A stretch of 64,000 bases of DNA from Acidobacteriota bacterium (GCA_039028635.1 JBCCHV010000001.1:1-64000); one strand, 5' to 3'. Shown: positions 53,243 to 63,007, numbered from the stretch's first letter. Notes: generated by a model not told the origin, from the letters alone. Program-made: numbers and translations.

Positions 53243-53932
53243 ATGGCGATCATGGATCTTGCGATGCGGCAGCTCCCGGATGGTGAACGGCCGCGGGAAC
53301 GACTGCTGGCGCAGGGGGCGGGAAGCTTGTCCGATGCGGAGCTGGTGGCGGTCTTGCTGCGCTCCGGCCGCCGGGGCCAGTCGGCGCTGGCTCTGGCCGG
53401 CGCTGTGCTGCGCGACATGCGTGGCCTCGAGGGCCTCCTCGGTGCCGATGGCCGCAGCCTGCGCCGCCCGGGTCTGGGGCCGGCGAAAGTGGCGAGTCTG
53501 CTCGCCGCCGTCGAGATCGGCCGGCGATTGGCGCGCGCCGAGATGCCGACCCGCCAGCCGCTCGACCGGCCGAAGGCGGTGGCGCGCTACCTCAATCTGC
53601 GCTACGGCCTACACGACCAGGAGGTCATGGGGGCGCTCTTCCTCGATACCCGCAACCGCTTGATGATCGATCGCGAGCTCTTCCGGGGAACTCTGCGGCG
53701 GGCGGCGGCGGAGCCGCGAGAGGTGCTGCGCGAAGCCCTGCTGCAGGGGGCGGCCGGGGTCCTGCTCTTCCACACCCATCCCAGCGGCGATCCGACGCCG
53801 AGCGCCGAAGACCTCCTCTTCACCCGCCGCATGGCCGACGCCGGAGACCTCGTCGGGGTGCCGATGATCGACCACCTGATCATCGGGAGAGGAGGCCGCT
53901 GGACCTCACTTCGGAGCCATGGTGCGTGGTAG
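53243..53932 (+). CDS. radC: DNA repair protein RadC-family (JAB/MPN)
   Basis: A 229-residue RadC homologue. N-terminal helix-hairpin-helix-like part (LSDAELVAVLLRSG, LGPAKVASLLAAVEIGRR), then the JAB/MPN metal site LFHTHPSGDPTPSAEDL. The family is widely called DNA repair although direct evidence is thin. The start ATG at 53243 lies behind AAGGAGAGAAG. It precedes larC by 11 bp, and divergent speB lies upstream. Confidence 0.9.
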   Translation: MAIMDLAMRQLPDGERPRERLLAQGAGSLSDAELVAVLLRSGRRGQSALALAGAVLRDMRGLEGLLGADGRSLRRPGLGPAKVASLLAAVEIGRRLARAEMPTRQPLDRPKAVARYLNLRYGLHDQEVMGALFLDTRNRLMIDRELFRGTLRRAAAEPREVLREALLQGAAGVLLFHTHPSGDPTPSAEDLLFTRRMADAGDLVGVPMIDHLIIGRGGRWTSLRSHGAW

Positions 53933-53943
53933 CTTAGGCCGCT

Positions 53944-55437
53944 ATGAAACGGGCGCAGATGCTTCATTTCGAGTGCTTCAGCGGCATTGCCGGCGACATG
54001 TTTCTCGGTGCTTGTCTGGACCTCGGTATGCCGTTGTCGGTGGTCGAGGAGGCGGTTACGGCCCTCGATCTTCCCGGCCTTGCGGTGAGGGCTCCAACGG
54101 CCCTCCGCGGGGGAGTCTCGGGGCGGCGTTTCCGAGTCCTCCTGGACGGCGAGCCGGTGGATGGTGGTGGACCTCTGGAGGAGGAGGCCGGCGGACGCCG
54201 GTCGGCCCATCACCATTCCCATGATCACCACGGCCACGATCACCACGGGCATAGTCACCACGGCCATGTTCACCACGGGCATAGTCACCACGGCCATGTT
54301 CACCACGGGCATAGTCACCACGGCCACGATCACCACCCTTCCCATGGCTCGGCTCCAGGATCCGCGGCCGAGCCGGCCGCAAATCGAGGCGGCGAACCGG
54401 ACGTCGACGCTGAGCCCGACGTCCACGTCCATCATCACGGCTCCCATCGCGACCTCGCAGCGATTCTCGAGCTGCTCGCCGCAAGCCGTCTTTCGCCGAC
54501 CGTTCGCGAGCGTGCCGAGAGCTTGTTTCTGCGGCTCGGGGCAGCTGAGGCCAAAGTTCACGCAGTGCCGCTGGAGCGAGTTCACTTCCACGAGGTCGGT
54601 GCCCTCGACTCGATCGTCGATCTGGTGGCGGCGGCGGCGGCCTTCGAGTACCTGGCGCCAGAACGCGTGACCTGTGGTCCGGTACACGTTGGCAGCGGCC
54701 AGGTGATGACGGCCCATGGCCTGCTGCCGGTGCCGGCGCCGGCGACGGCGGAGTTGTTGGCGGGGATCCCGATCGTCGGCGACGGAACCGGCGAGCTGGT
54801 GACGCCGACCGGCGCCGTGCTGCTGGCCGAGCTGGTGGACGAGTTCGTGACCGGAGCACCGGAGATGGTGCTTTCGGGAACCGGCTACGGCTTGGGCAGC
54901 CGGGATTCGAAAGACCGACCGAACGTCTTTCGTCTGTTGCTCGGCCGGACTGCCGAGACATCGGACCCGGCGCCGCGAGTCACGGTGGTCGAAGCCCAGG
55001 TCGACGACCTCACCGGCGAAGGTCTCGGCTTGGTGGTCGAGCGCCTGCTCGAGCGCGGCGCTCTCGACGTTACCCTGACGCCGGTGCAGATGAAGAAGAG
55101 TCGTCCCGGGAGCTTGATCACGATGCTGACGCGGCCGGCCGATCGCGCGACCTTGGCCGAAGTGCTGCTCGAGGAGTCCGGGTCCCTCGGGTGCCGCTGG
55201 TATGAGGCCGAGCGTCTCGAGGCGGAGCGCTCGTCGCACGCCGTGACCACGGCCTATGGTGAGGTGCGGGTCAAGGTGGGCCGCTTGCCCGGGCGGCGGC
55301 CGATCCTGGCTCCGGAGTTCGACGACTGCCGACGGCGGGCGGAAGCCGCTGAGGTGCCCTGGCGGGTGGTTTGGCAGGCCGCCCTCGGCGCAGCCGACAA
55401 GGAGCTCGCGGAAGCCGAGGAGAAGACCCTTGCCTAG
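53944..55437 (+). CDS. larC: Nickel-pincer nucleotide nickel chelatase LarC with His-rich insert
   Basis: Inserts nickel into the pincer cofactor of lactate racemase and related enzymes. A 497-residue protein: the family start LHFECFSGIAGDMFLGACLDLG, then HFHEVGALDSIVDLV and the C-terminal EAQVDDLTGEGLG. The insert at about 80-140 contains dozens of His in HHGHSHHGHVHHGH units encoded by a 30-bp tandem repeat; such runs are typical of nickel-storing LarC but vary in length. No larA, larB or larE is in the window. It overlaps hslO by 8 bp. Confidence 0.92.
   Translation: MKRAQMLHFECFSGIAGDMFLGACLDLGMPLSVVEEAVTALDLPGLAVRAPTALRGGVSGRRFRVLLDGEPVDGGGPLEEEAGGRRSAHHHSHDHHGHDHHGHSHHGHVHHGHSHHGHVHHGHSHHGHDHHPSHGSAPGSAAEPAANRGGEPDVDAEPDVHVHHHGSHRDLAAILELLAASRLSPTVRERAESLFLRLGAAEAKVHAVPLERVHFHEVGALDSIVDLVAAAAAFEYLAPERVTCGPVHVGSGQVMTAHGLLPVPAPATAELLAGIPIVGDGTGELVTPTGAVLLAELVDEFVTGAPEMVLSGTGYGLGSRDSKDRPNVFRLLLGRTAETSDPAPRVTVVEAQVDDLTGEGLGLVVERLLERGALDVTLTPVQMKKSRPGSLITMLTRPADRATLAEVLLEESGSLGCRWYEAERLEAERSSHAVTTAYGEVRVKVGRLPGRRPILAPEFDDCRRRAEAAEVPWRVVWQAALGAADKELAEAEEKTLA
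54241..54330 (+). repeat. 30-bp tandem repeat in larC
   Basis: Three head-to-tail 30-bp units coding His-Gly-His-Ser-His-His-Gly-His-Val-type residues. The first two are identical; the third differs in its final codons. Identity at DNA level points to recent slippage. Confidence 0.9.
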
Positions 55438-56314
55438 CGATGGAAAGCCCTTTGCGGAAGGACGTTTGCGCCTCGGGCTGGCGGGCCGCGACGGTCTGCG
55501 CTGGGCGATGGTCGACCTGACCTCAATCCTGGAGACCTATCGTCGACGGCTCGATCTCTCGCCGGTCGCCAGCGCTGCCCTCGGGCGGGCCATGGCCGGT
55601 GCCGCCCTGTTGGTTCGAATGGCGGAGAAGACCCCCACCCGCCTGATGCTGGAGGTGCGCGGTGATGGTCCCCTGGGCCAGGTGCTGGTCGAGGCCGATG
55701 GCGAAGGCAATCTCCGCGGCCTGGTCGGCAACCGGCTGGTCGACGTGCCGCGGACTCCTGCCAACAAGCTCGACGTCGGTCGGGCCGTCGGCGATGGCCT
55801 GCTGCGGGTGGCCCGGGAAGTGGCCGGCCGGCGTTATCAGAGTCAGGTGGAGCTGGTGAGCGGTGAGATCGGCGACGATCTCGCCCACTACCTGGATCAG
55901 AGCGAGCAGACCCGGTCCGCGGTGTTGGTGGGCGTCCTGACCCGTCAGCACGGCATCGCCGCCGCCGGCGGACTGATGATCGAGGCCTTACCGGAGGCGG
56001 CGCCGGAGGTGGTGAGTCGCCTCGAAGAAAACCTCTCGGCGACGGTCGGCGTCAGCCGCCTGCTGGAGGACGGTGGTGCCGACCAGGTCTTGGGCCAGCT
56101 CCTCGCCGGCCTCGAGCCGAGGTCCCTCGATCAGCGGGAGGTCTTCTATCGCTGCCGCTGTAGCCGGGAGAAGCTCCTCGGTCATCTTTCGACCTTGTCC
56201 GCTGAAGAGGCGGAGTCGCTGGTCGCCGAGTCCGGCGAGATCGAGGCCGATTGTGTTTTCTGCGGCAGTCAGTACCGATTCGTGACCGCGGAGCTCCAGT
56301 CGGTCGCGAATTGA
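55430..56314 (+). CDS. hslO: Redox-regulated chaperone Hsp33
   Basis: A 294-residue holdase chaperone switched on by oxidation. The C-terminal zinc/redox centre CRC and CVFC is present (YRCRCSREK, DCVFCGSQYR). The body has LEVRGDGPLGQVLVEAD and the conserved glycine-rich GEGNLRGLVGN. The start is TTG at 55430 with GAGGAG seven bases upstream, overlapping larC. No heat-shock gene is nearby. Confidence 0.92.
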   Translation: MPSDGKPFAEGRLRLGLAGRDGLRWAMVDLTSILETYRRRLDLSPVASAALGRAMAGAALLVRMAEKTPTRLMLEVRGDGPLGQVLVEADGEGNLRGLVGNRLVDVPRTPANKLDVGRAVGDGLLRVAREVAGRRYQSQVELVSGEIGDDLAHYLDQSEQTRSAVLVGVLTRQHGIAAAGGLMIEALPEAAPEVVSRLEENLSATVGVSRLLEDGGADQVLGQLLAGLEPRSLDQREVFYRCRCSREKLLGHLSTLSAEEAESLVAESGEIEADCVFCGSQYRFVTAELQSVAN

Positions 56315-56394
56315 ATCGCGCGGGCGCCGGTGGAGACGGGTCCACTGCCGGAGCGCGATTCCCTGCTACGATTCGCCGCCTGGAGGAGGAGCGA

Positions 56395-58344
56395 ATGAAC
56401 CGGTTTTACGTCACGACCCCGATTTACTACGTCAACGGAATGCCCCACATCGGGCATATCTTCACCACCGTCGTCGGCGACACGCTGGCGCGCTATCGGC
56501 GGCTTCAGGGGGAGGACGTTCGCTTCCTCACCGGTACCGACGAGCACGGCCAGAACATCGAGCGGGCGGCGGCCCGCGAGGGCCTGGCACCGATCGAGCT
56601 CGCCGATCGCATCGTGGCGCGCTATCACCAGCTCTGGGAGCTTCTCGACATCTCCCACGACGACTTCGTCCGCACCACCGAGCCGCGTCACGCCCTCGGC
56701 GTCGCGGAGATCATCGAGCGGATCGCGGCCTCCGGCGACCTCTACACGGCGAGCCACGAGGGCTGGTACTGCGCCTCCTGCGAGCTCTTTTACACCGAGA
56801 AGGAGCTGCTGCCGGAGAACCGCTGCCCGGTCCACGAAAGCGCCGCCGAATGGCATTCCGAAGACAACCTCTTCTTCCGCCTCTCGAAGTACCAGCAGCC
56901 GCTGCTCGAGCTCTACGACTCACACCCCGAGTTCGTGCGCCCCAAGAGCCGCCTCAACGAGGTGCGCTCCTTTGTCGACTCGGGCCTGAGGGACCTTTCC
57001 GTCAGCCGCGCCAATCTCGACTGGGGAATCCCCTTCCCGGGCCATGAAGGACAGACGGTCTATGTTTGGCTCGACGCCTTGACCAACTACATCAGCGCCC
57101 TCGGCTATGGCCGGCAGGGCGACGAACGGCAGCGCTATGGCCATTTCTGGGAGGGCGGCGACGAGCGCCTGCATCTGGTCGGCAAGGACATTCTGCGTTT
57201 CCATGCGATCTACTGGCCGGCCTTCCTGATGAGCGCCGGATTGCCCCTCCCGACCACCGTTTGGGCTCATGGTTGGTGGCTGTTGGACAAGAAGAAGGTC
57301 TCGAAATCGGTCGGCAACGTGGTCCGCCCGGACGAGCTGATGGAGCGCTTCGGTACCGACAGCCTGCGCTACTTCCTGCTGCGGGAGATGATCTTCGGCC
57401 AGGATGCGCAGTTCTCCGACGAGGCCTTTGTCGATCGCTACAACGGCGACCTGGCCAACGATCTCGGCAACACCGTGAGCCGCGTCGTGACGCTGGCGCG
57501 ACGCGCCTTCGACGGCAAGACGCCGCCCCTCTCGTGCGACGACAATCCCCTCGTCGGGGCGTCCGCCGAGGCGGTGGCGGGTTATCACCAGGCGATGGGC
57601 GATCTGGCCTTCAGTCGCGCTCTGGAAAGCTTGTGGAAGCTGCTCTCCCAGGCCAACCAGTACCTGGTCGAGCGCGAGCCCTGGAAGCTGCTCAAGGATC
57701 CCGCAGCGCGCGACCGGGTGAGCCGGATTCTGTGGAACGGCCTGGAGGCGACGCGCATCGTCGCCACCGGTCTGCTGCCCTTCATGCCGAAGGTCGCGCC
57801 GCAGGTCTTGTCCGCCCTTGGCTGCGACCCCCAGGGCGGCTCTCTCGAGTGGGGCGGGGCGCCGACCTCGGCCGATTTGCCGAAGCCGGACCCGCTCTTC
57901 CCCCGCATCGACAAGAAGGCCTACCTCGCCGAAGCTACCGCCGAGGCGGATGGGCCGGAAAAGAAGCCGGAGAAGAAGCCCGAAAAGAAGCCCGCGAAGG
58001 GCACCGCCGATGAGGTCGCCGAGATCGACATCCAGCAGTTTTTCGACACCGAGCTCAAGGTCGGCACGGTGCGCCTGGCGGAGCCGGTGCCGAAGTCGAA
58101 CAAGCTGCTGCGGTTGGAGGTCGACCTGGGGGAGGAGGCGCTGCGACAGGTGGTCGCCGGCATCGCCAAGCACTATGCGCCGGAGGACCTCGTCGGCACC
58201 CAGGTGGTGGTGGTGGCGAACCTCGCCAGCGCCAAGCTGATGGGAGTCGAATCGCGCGGCATGGTGCTGGCCGCCTCCGTCGATGGCGTACCGGTGGTGG
58301 TGCGGCCGGAGAAGCCGGTCGAAAACGGGACTCGCGTGCGGTGA
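56395..58344 (+). CDS. metG: Methionyl-tRNA synthetase
   Basis: A 649-residue class I synthetase charging tRNA-Met. Seen: HIGH box as PHIGHI near the start, DEHGQ, a Cys-rich knuckle (YCASCELFYTEKELLPENRCPVH), WAHGWW, KMSKS as KKVSKS, and an anticodon-binding helical part. A Lys/Glu/Pro linker (KPEKKPEKKPAKG) leads to a C-terminal OB-fold tRNA-binding domain (about 540-649, FDTELKVGTVRLAEPVPKSNKLL). GGAGGAGG precedes the ATG. It overlaps the TatD gene by 4 bp. Confidence 0.96.
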   Translation: MNRFYVTTPIYYVNGMPHIGHIFTTVVGDTLARYRRLQGEDVRFLTGTDEHGQNIERAAAREGLAPIELADRIVARYHQLWELLDISHDDFVRTTEPRHALGVAEIIERIAASGDLYTASHEGWYCASCELFYTEKELLPENRCPVHESAAEWHSEDNLFFRLSKYQQPLLELYDSHPEFVRPKSRLNEVRSFVDSGLRDLSVSRANLDWGIPFPGHEGQTVYVWLDALTNYISALGYGRQGDERQRYGHFWEGGDERLHLVGKDILRFHAIYWPAFLMSAGLPLPTTVWAHGWWLLDKKKVSKSVGNVVRPDELMERFGTDSLRYFLLREMIFGQDAQFSDEAFVDRYNGDLANDLGNTVSRVVTLARRAFDGKTPPLSCDDNPLVGASAEAVAGYHQAMGDLAFSRALESLWKLLSQANQYLVEREPWKLLKDPAARDRVSRILWNGLEATRIVATGLLPFMPKVAPQVLSALGCDPQGGSLEWGGAPTSADLPKPDPLFPRIDKKAYLAEATAEADGPEKKPEKKPEKKPAKGTADEVAEIDIQQFFDTELKVGTVRLAEPVPKSNKLLRLEVDLGEEALRQVVAGIAKHYAPEDLVGTQVVVVANLASAKLMGVESRGMVLAASVDGVPVVVRPEKPVENGTRVR

Positions 58345-59123
58345 CCCGCGGCCTGATCGATTCCCACTGCCACCTTCAGTCGCTGTCGCCGGAGGAGCGG
58401 GAGCGCGCCCTCGACGAAGCGCGCGAGCGCGGCGTGGAGGGCTTCCTGGTGCCGGCCATTCGCCTCGACGAGGCCGAGGTCCTGCTCGATCTCTGTCGCC
58501 GTCATCAAGACGTTTGGTGCGCTCTCGGCACCCACCCCCACGAGGCCAGCTCGTGGCAAACCGGGGATTCGGCGCGTCTACGGTCCCTGCTCGCGGAACC
58601 GGGCGTGGTGGCGGTCGGGGAGTGCGGCCTCGACTTCTTCTACGACAACTCGCCGCGGGAGCAGCAGGAGCAGGCGATGCGGGAGCAGTGGGAGCTCGCC
58701 ATCGACGTCGGCCTGCCGGTGATCGTTCACAACCGCGATTCCAACCAACGCATGCTCGAGATCGTGCGCGAGCCGGCCTTCGACCGCCTGCAGGCCGATT
58801 TTCACTCCTTCGCCGGTGGCCTGGAGATGGCTCGCGAGCTGATCGCGCGGGACTTCTACCTCGGCCTCTCGGGAATGATCACTTTTCGCCGCGCCGACAA
58901 TGTGCGCGAGGTGATCCCAGAGCTGCCGAAAGACCGCGAGCTGGTGGAAACCGATTCACCCTACCTGGCACCGGTGCCCCATCGCGGGCAGCGCAACCAG
59001 CCGGCTTACGTGGTCGAGATCGCCCAACGTCTGGCGGACGAGCGCGGTGAGACCATGGCGACGATTTGTGAGCGCACCGGAAGGAACTTCTTCTCCCTCT
59101 TCTCTCGCGCGGCCGGTACCTGA
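58341..59123 (+). CDS. TatD-family metal-dependent deoxyribonuclease
   Basis: A 260-residue TIM-barrel hydrolase: IDSHCHLQ near the start, GTHPHEAS, VGECGLDFFYDN, VIVHNRDS, and the late ETDSPYLAP. Metal-binding His, Glu and Asp are intact. Starts at GTG overlapping the metG stop as GTGA, a frequent metG-tatD arrangement in bacteria. Probably a 3'-5' DNA exonuclease as in E. coli TatD. Confidence 0.92.
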   Translation: MTRGLIDSHCHLQSLSPEERERALDEARERGVEGFLVPAIRLDEAEVLLDLCRRHQDVWCALGTHPHEASSWQTGDSARLRSLLAEPGVVAVGECGLDFFYDNSPREQQEQAMREQWELAIDVGLPVIVHNRDSNQRMLEIVREPAFDRLQADFHSFAGGLEMARELIARDFYLGLSGMITFRRADNVREVIPELPKDRELVETDSPYLAPVPHRGQRNQPAYVVEIAQRLADERGETMATICERTGRNFFSLFSRAAGT

Positions 59124-59171
59124 GTCCCGAGTCCCCTACCAAAGCTGGCTCGGCCCGAGCGGGCTCGCCGG

Positions 59172-59936
59172 TCAGACCGGGTTCGGCACGTCGATGTACT
59201 CGACCTCGATCCCGAAGCGCTCGGCGACCCACTCCCCGAGGGCCTTGATCCCGAGCACTTCGCTCGCATGGTGGCCGACGGAAAGGTAGTGGATGCCGGC
59301 TTCGCGGGCCAGGTTCATCACCCACTCGCTGATCTCGCCGGTGATGAAGACATCGAGGCCGGCAGCGATCGCCTGGTAGATATCCTTCTGAGCACCGCCG
59401 CTGACGATGCCGACGGTCGAGATCTGTTCGGGACCGGATCCTTGGGCCAAGGGCTGCTGGCCGAAGAGCTGGGCGCAGCGCGCCAAAAGCTCGGAGAAGG
59501 GGAGGGGGGCCGTGAAGCGCCCCCGGTAGCCGATCGGAAAACCGAGGTTGACGGCGAAGGGCTCGAGCTCGGCGAGGCCGAGGGCCTGAGCCGCCAGCAC
59601 GTTGTTGCCGACCTCGCCATGGCGGTCGAGCGGCAGATGATAGGCGATGAGGTTGAGGTCGGCACGCATCAGCGCGGCGACGCGCCCATGCATGACGCCG
59701 GTGAGCTGGGACGGCATGCCGTCCCAGAACAGGCCGTGGTGGACCAGGACTGCCTGCGCCCCGGCGTCGGCGGCGCGCTCGAACAGCTCGCGGCTCGCGG
59801 AGACGCCGGTCACCACCTTGCGGATCTCGCGAGCGCCTTGCACCTGGAGGCCGTTGGGGCCGTAGTCGCGGCCTTGATCGGCCTCCAAGTACTGGTGGAG
59901 CTCAGCGACCAGCCGGTCTCGGTCGACGGCAGTCAT
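59172..59936 (-). CDS. Nif3-like dinuclear metal-centre protein
   Basis: A 254-residue protein of the Nif3/YbgI family: YGPNGLQVQG near the start, AVLVHHGLFWDG, LIAYHLPLDRHGEVGNN, TGEISEWVM, SVGHHASEVLGI. These supply the His, Asp and Glu of the two-metal centre. Members form hexameric rings; some bind GTP-cyclohydrolase-like substrates, and the function is mostly unknown. It is convergent with the TatD gene. Alone in its operon as far as seen. Confidence 0.92.
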   Translation of the reverse strand: MTAVDRDRLVAELHQYLEADQGRDYGPNGLQVQGAREIRKVVTGVSASRELFERAADAGAQAVLVHHGLFWDGMPSQLTGVMHGRVAALMRADLNLIAYHLPLDRHGEVGNNVLAAQALGLAELEPFAVNLGFPIGYRGRFTAPLPFSELLARCAQLFGQQPLAQGSGPEQISTVGIVSGGAQKDIYQAIAAGLDVFITGEISEWVMNLAREAGIHYLSVGHHASEVLGIKALGEWVAERFGIEVEYIDVPNPV

Positions 59937-60118
59937 CGGCCAACCCGCCTTTCTCTCCGGATTTCTCGGCGAGAGAGCGAAGGTTTCTGCAGAGGCCAGG
60001 CCTCCGGTCGCGGCGCGACCCCGCGCAGCTCGACGTCCTGCGAGCAGCCGGGGTTCGAATTACGCCGCAAAATCAGAAACATACGCCCTCGTCGCTGAAA
60101 GTTGGTGAGCCGGTCGGG

Positions 60119-62425
60119 CTAGCTGCGTCCGCGACCGCCTCCGCGACCACCGCGGCCGCCACGTCCACCAGCACCGCCGCGGCCACCACGACCGCCGCCG
60201 CCACCGCGACCGCCGCCGCCACCGCGACCACCGCGGCCGCCACGTCCACCGTCGCGGCTGCCACCGCGTCCTCCGCCGTCACGGCCACCGCCACCACCGC
60301 TGGCCTCCTGCAGGTGGGCGTACTCGGCGGGATCGTAGTCCGGCGCTTCCATGATCACGGCTTTGCGCGACAAACGCACCTTGCCGGTGTCGTCGATGTT
60401 GATCACCTTGACGGTGAGCTCATCGCCTTCGGAGACGACGTCCCCGATCTCGCGCACGTGGTAGGGCGCCATCTCGCTGATGTGCACCAGGCCATCGGTG
60501 CCGGGCATGATCTCGACGAAGGCACCGTAGGGCTCGACGCGGCGCACCTGGCCGGTGTACTGCTTGCCGACCTCGGGCATCTCCGTCAGGCGCTCGATGA
60601 GCTCCATGGCGTGCTTGGCGGCCGGCTCGTCCGGCGACGCGATGACCACCTTGCCGTCGTCCTGGATGTCGATCTCGCAACCGGTCTCCTCGACGATCGA
60701 ACGGATGGTCTTGCCGCCCGGGCCGATGATGTCGCGGATCTTCTCGCGCGGAACCTCGACGGTGTAGAGGCGCGGCGCGTAGCGCGACAGCTCTTCCCGC
60801 GGCGCCGGCAGCGCCGACTCCATCTTGTCGAGGAGGAACATGCGGCCGGCGTGCGCCTGCTCGAGGGCGCGGGCCATGATCTGCCGGCTGACGCCGGTGA
60901 TCTTGATGTCCATCTGCAGCGCCGTGATGCCCTCACGGGTGCCGGCGACCTTGAAGTCCATGTCGCCGAAGTGGTCTTCCTGGCCGGCGATGTCGGAGAG
61001 CACGGCGAAACGGTCGTCGCGCTTGATCAGGCCCATCGCGACTCCCGCCACCGGCGCCTCGATGGGAACGCCGGCGTCGTACATCGCCAGCGAGCCGCCG
61101 CACACCGTCGCCATCGACGAGGAGCCATTGGACTCCAGGATGTCGGAGACGACACGCACCGTGTAGGCGAAGTCCTCATCGTCCGGCAGGACCGCCGTGA
61201 GGGCGCGGCGCGCCAGCACGCCGTGGCCGATCTCACGCCGACCGGGACCGCGCAGGAAGCGCACCTCGCCGACGGAGAAGGGCGGGAAGTTGTAGTGCAG
61301 GAGGAACTTCTGCCGGCTCTCGCCCTCGTACTCCTCGACGATCTGAGCGTCACGGCTGGTTCCGAGGGTGGCGGTGACCATCGCCTGGGTCTCGCCCCGG
61401 GTGAAGAGTGCCGAGCCGTGGGTGCGAGGCAGCACGCCGGTATCGATGGAGATGGTCCGGATCTCGTCGAGGTCGCGGCCGTCGAGACGCTTGTTCTCGT
61501 TCAGCACGACATCGGCGAGGATCTCTTCTTCGAGGGTCTTGAGGACCGGACCGAACATCGCCCGGGTCTCTTCGTCGTCCTCCGGAATGCGCTCCAGGTA
61601 CTGGCCGGTGACCTCGTTGATGCGGTCCTTCTGCTCGAACTTCCCGACCGTCTTCATCGCGTCCTTGAGGGGCCCGTAGAGCTCCGCCTTGACCTGGTCG
61701 AAGAACTCCTGGGTGTACTTTTCGGGAGCCTCCCAAGAGGGCTTGGTGAGGCCGGCCTCGCGGAACATCTGATGTTGCGCCCGAATCACCTTCTGGAGCT
61801 CGTCGTGGCCCTTGAAGATGCAGTCCAGGAGAACCTGCTCGGAAACCTGATTGGCCGCCGCTTCGACCATCACCACGGCTTCTTCGGTGCCGACGACGAT
61901 CAGATCGAGGTCGGCGACGTCGCGTTGGGAACTGGTGGGATTGAACACCACGTCGTCGTCGATGATGCCGACGCGCACCGCTCCCACCGGGTGGTAGAAG
62001 GGGATCTCGGACAGCACCAGGGCGGTGGAGGCGCCGTTGATGGCCAGGATGTCGGGATCGTTTTCACCGTCCGCCGACATCACGAAGGAGATGATCTGCG
62101 TCTCGTGGGTGTAGCCCTCCGGGAACAGCGGGCGCAGCGGCCGATCGGTGAGGCGGCAGGTGATGATCTCCTTCTCCGAGGGCCGCCCCTCGCGCTTGAA
62201 GAAGCCCCCCGGGATGCGTCCCGCCGCTGCCGTGTTCTCGCGATATTCGACGGTCAAAGGCAGGAAATCCCGCGGCCGATCGTTGCGCTTGTCCATGCAG
62301 GCGGTGGTCAGGACGACGGTGTCCCCGCAGCGCACGGTGACGGAGCCGTCGGCTTGACGAGCGATACGACCGGTCTCGATGGTGATGGGTTGGGGGCCTA
62401 GATCGATTTCTTTACTGATGATCAT
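60119..62425 (-). CDS. pnp: Polynucleotide phosphorylase with long RGG-rich tail
   Basis: A 768-residue 3'-5' exoribonuclease and polymerase, core of mRNA decay. Two RNase PH domains are separated by a helical linker, then a KH domain (about 560-620, IRDIIGPGGKTIRSI) and an S1 domain (about 630-700, YTGQVRRVEPYGAFVEI). The last ~60 residues contain almost only Gly and Arg with few Asp, Ser and Ala (RGGRGGRGGGG type), far longer than a usual tail; such RGG runs bind RNA. The ATG has only a weak ribosome site. It lies in the classical rpsO-pnp order. Confidence 0.96.
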   Translation of the reverse strand: MIISKEIDLGPQPITIETGRIARQADGSVTVRCGDTVVLTTACMDKRNDRPRDFLPLTVEYRENTAAAGRIPGGFFKREGRPSEKEIITCRLTDRPLRPLFPEGYTHETQIISFVMSADGENDPDILAINGASTALVLSEIPFYHPVGAVRVGIIDDDVVFNPTSSQRDVADLDLIVVGTEEAVVMVEAAANQVSEQVLLDCIFKGHDELQKVIRAQHQMFREAGLTKPSWEAPEKYTQEFFDQVKAELYGPLKDAMKTVGKFEQKDRINEVTGQYLERIPEDDEETRAMFGPVLKTLEEEILADVVLNENKRLDGRDLDEIRTISIDTGVLPRTHGSALFTRGETQAMVTATLGTSRDAQIVEEYEGESRQKFLLHYNFPPFSVGEVRFLRGPGRREIGHGVLARRALTAVLPDDEDFAYTVRVVSDILESNGSSSMATVCGGSLAMYDAGVPIEAPVAGVAMGLIKRDDRFAVLSDIAGQEDHFGDMDFKVAGTREGITALQMDIKITGVSRQIMARALEQAHAGRMFLLDKMESALPAPREELSRYAPRLYTVEVPREKIRDIIGPGGKTIRSIVEETGCEIDIQDDGKVVIASPDEPAAKHAMELIERLTEMPEVGKQYTGQVRRVEPYGAFVEIMPGTDGLVHISEMAPYHVREIGDVVSEGDELTVKVINIDDTGKVRLSRKAVIMEAPDYDPAEYAHLQEASGGGGGRDGGGRGGSRDGGRGGRGGRGGGGGRGGGGGRGGRGGAGGRGGRGGRGGGRGRS

Positions 62426-62571
62426 CTTTTCTCTTTTCTCTTTTGCTTACCTTGACGGGGCGGAGAGGTCCGCTCCCGGGCGCGCACCAGCGCGCAGGGC
62501 TGCGCGGGAAGGCCGCGCCCAGCGGGCGCGGCTCGCGAAGCCGATGATTTCCCTGGAAACAGGGAGGGGGA
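62426..62571 (-). other. Leader between rpsO and pnp
   Basis: 146 bp with a small stem TCCCTG/CAGGGA just after rpsO and GC-rich pairing segments nearer pnp. In other bacteria this leader is cut by RNase III and used for PNPase autoregulation; here it is seen only as hairpin-rich sequence, and the regulation is inferred. Confidence 0.5.
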
Positions 62572-62841
62572 CTATTTGCGCAGTCCGAGTCGCTGAATGA
62601 TGGTGCGGTAGCGCTCGACGTCCTTACCCTTCATGTAGTCGAGCAGCCGCCGCCGCCGGCCGACGAGCTTGAGCAGCCCGCGCCGACTGTGGTGGTCCAG
62701 CTTGTGGGATTTGAAGTGCTCCGTGAGCTCCACGATGCGCTGGGTGAGCAGCGCGACCTGTACCTCTGGAGATCCGGTGTCGTGGTCGTGGAGCTTGTAC
62801 TCCGCGATGATTTCGGCTTTCTTTTCTGCTGTTTGAGCCAC
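62572..62841 (-). CDS. rpsO: 30S ribosomal protein S15
   Basis: An 89-residue protein, standard S15 length: [61 protein letters not shown]. It binds 16S rRNA and often its own leader. Starts at GTG with AAGGAGGAG nine bases upstream. Precedes pnp in the usual order. Confidence 0.97.
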   Translation of the reverse strand: MAQTAEKKAEIIAEYKLHDHDTGSPEVQVALLTQRIVELTEHFKSHKLDHHSRRGLLKLVGRRRRLLDYMKGKDVERYRTIIQRLGLRK

Positions 62842-63007
62842 CTTTGACTCCTCCTTCTTTCACTCTCTTTCAATCAACCGCGCGACCTTACCATAAGCCC
62901 TAAGCCCGCGTACGGAGCCGCCGTTTGGCTCTGCCGTCGTGCGTCGAGGCGGTCTCGCCGTTGGGTTTCGTCCTGAGCTTTGGATTTGTCCGCTGGTCGC
63001 GGAATCT

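Noticed and set aside
54241-54330. Regular 30-bp repeats resembling a CRISPR array
   Set aside because: The units are head to tail without spacers and code in frame for the LarC His-rich insert; no cas genes are near.
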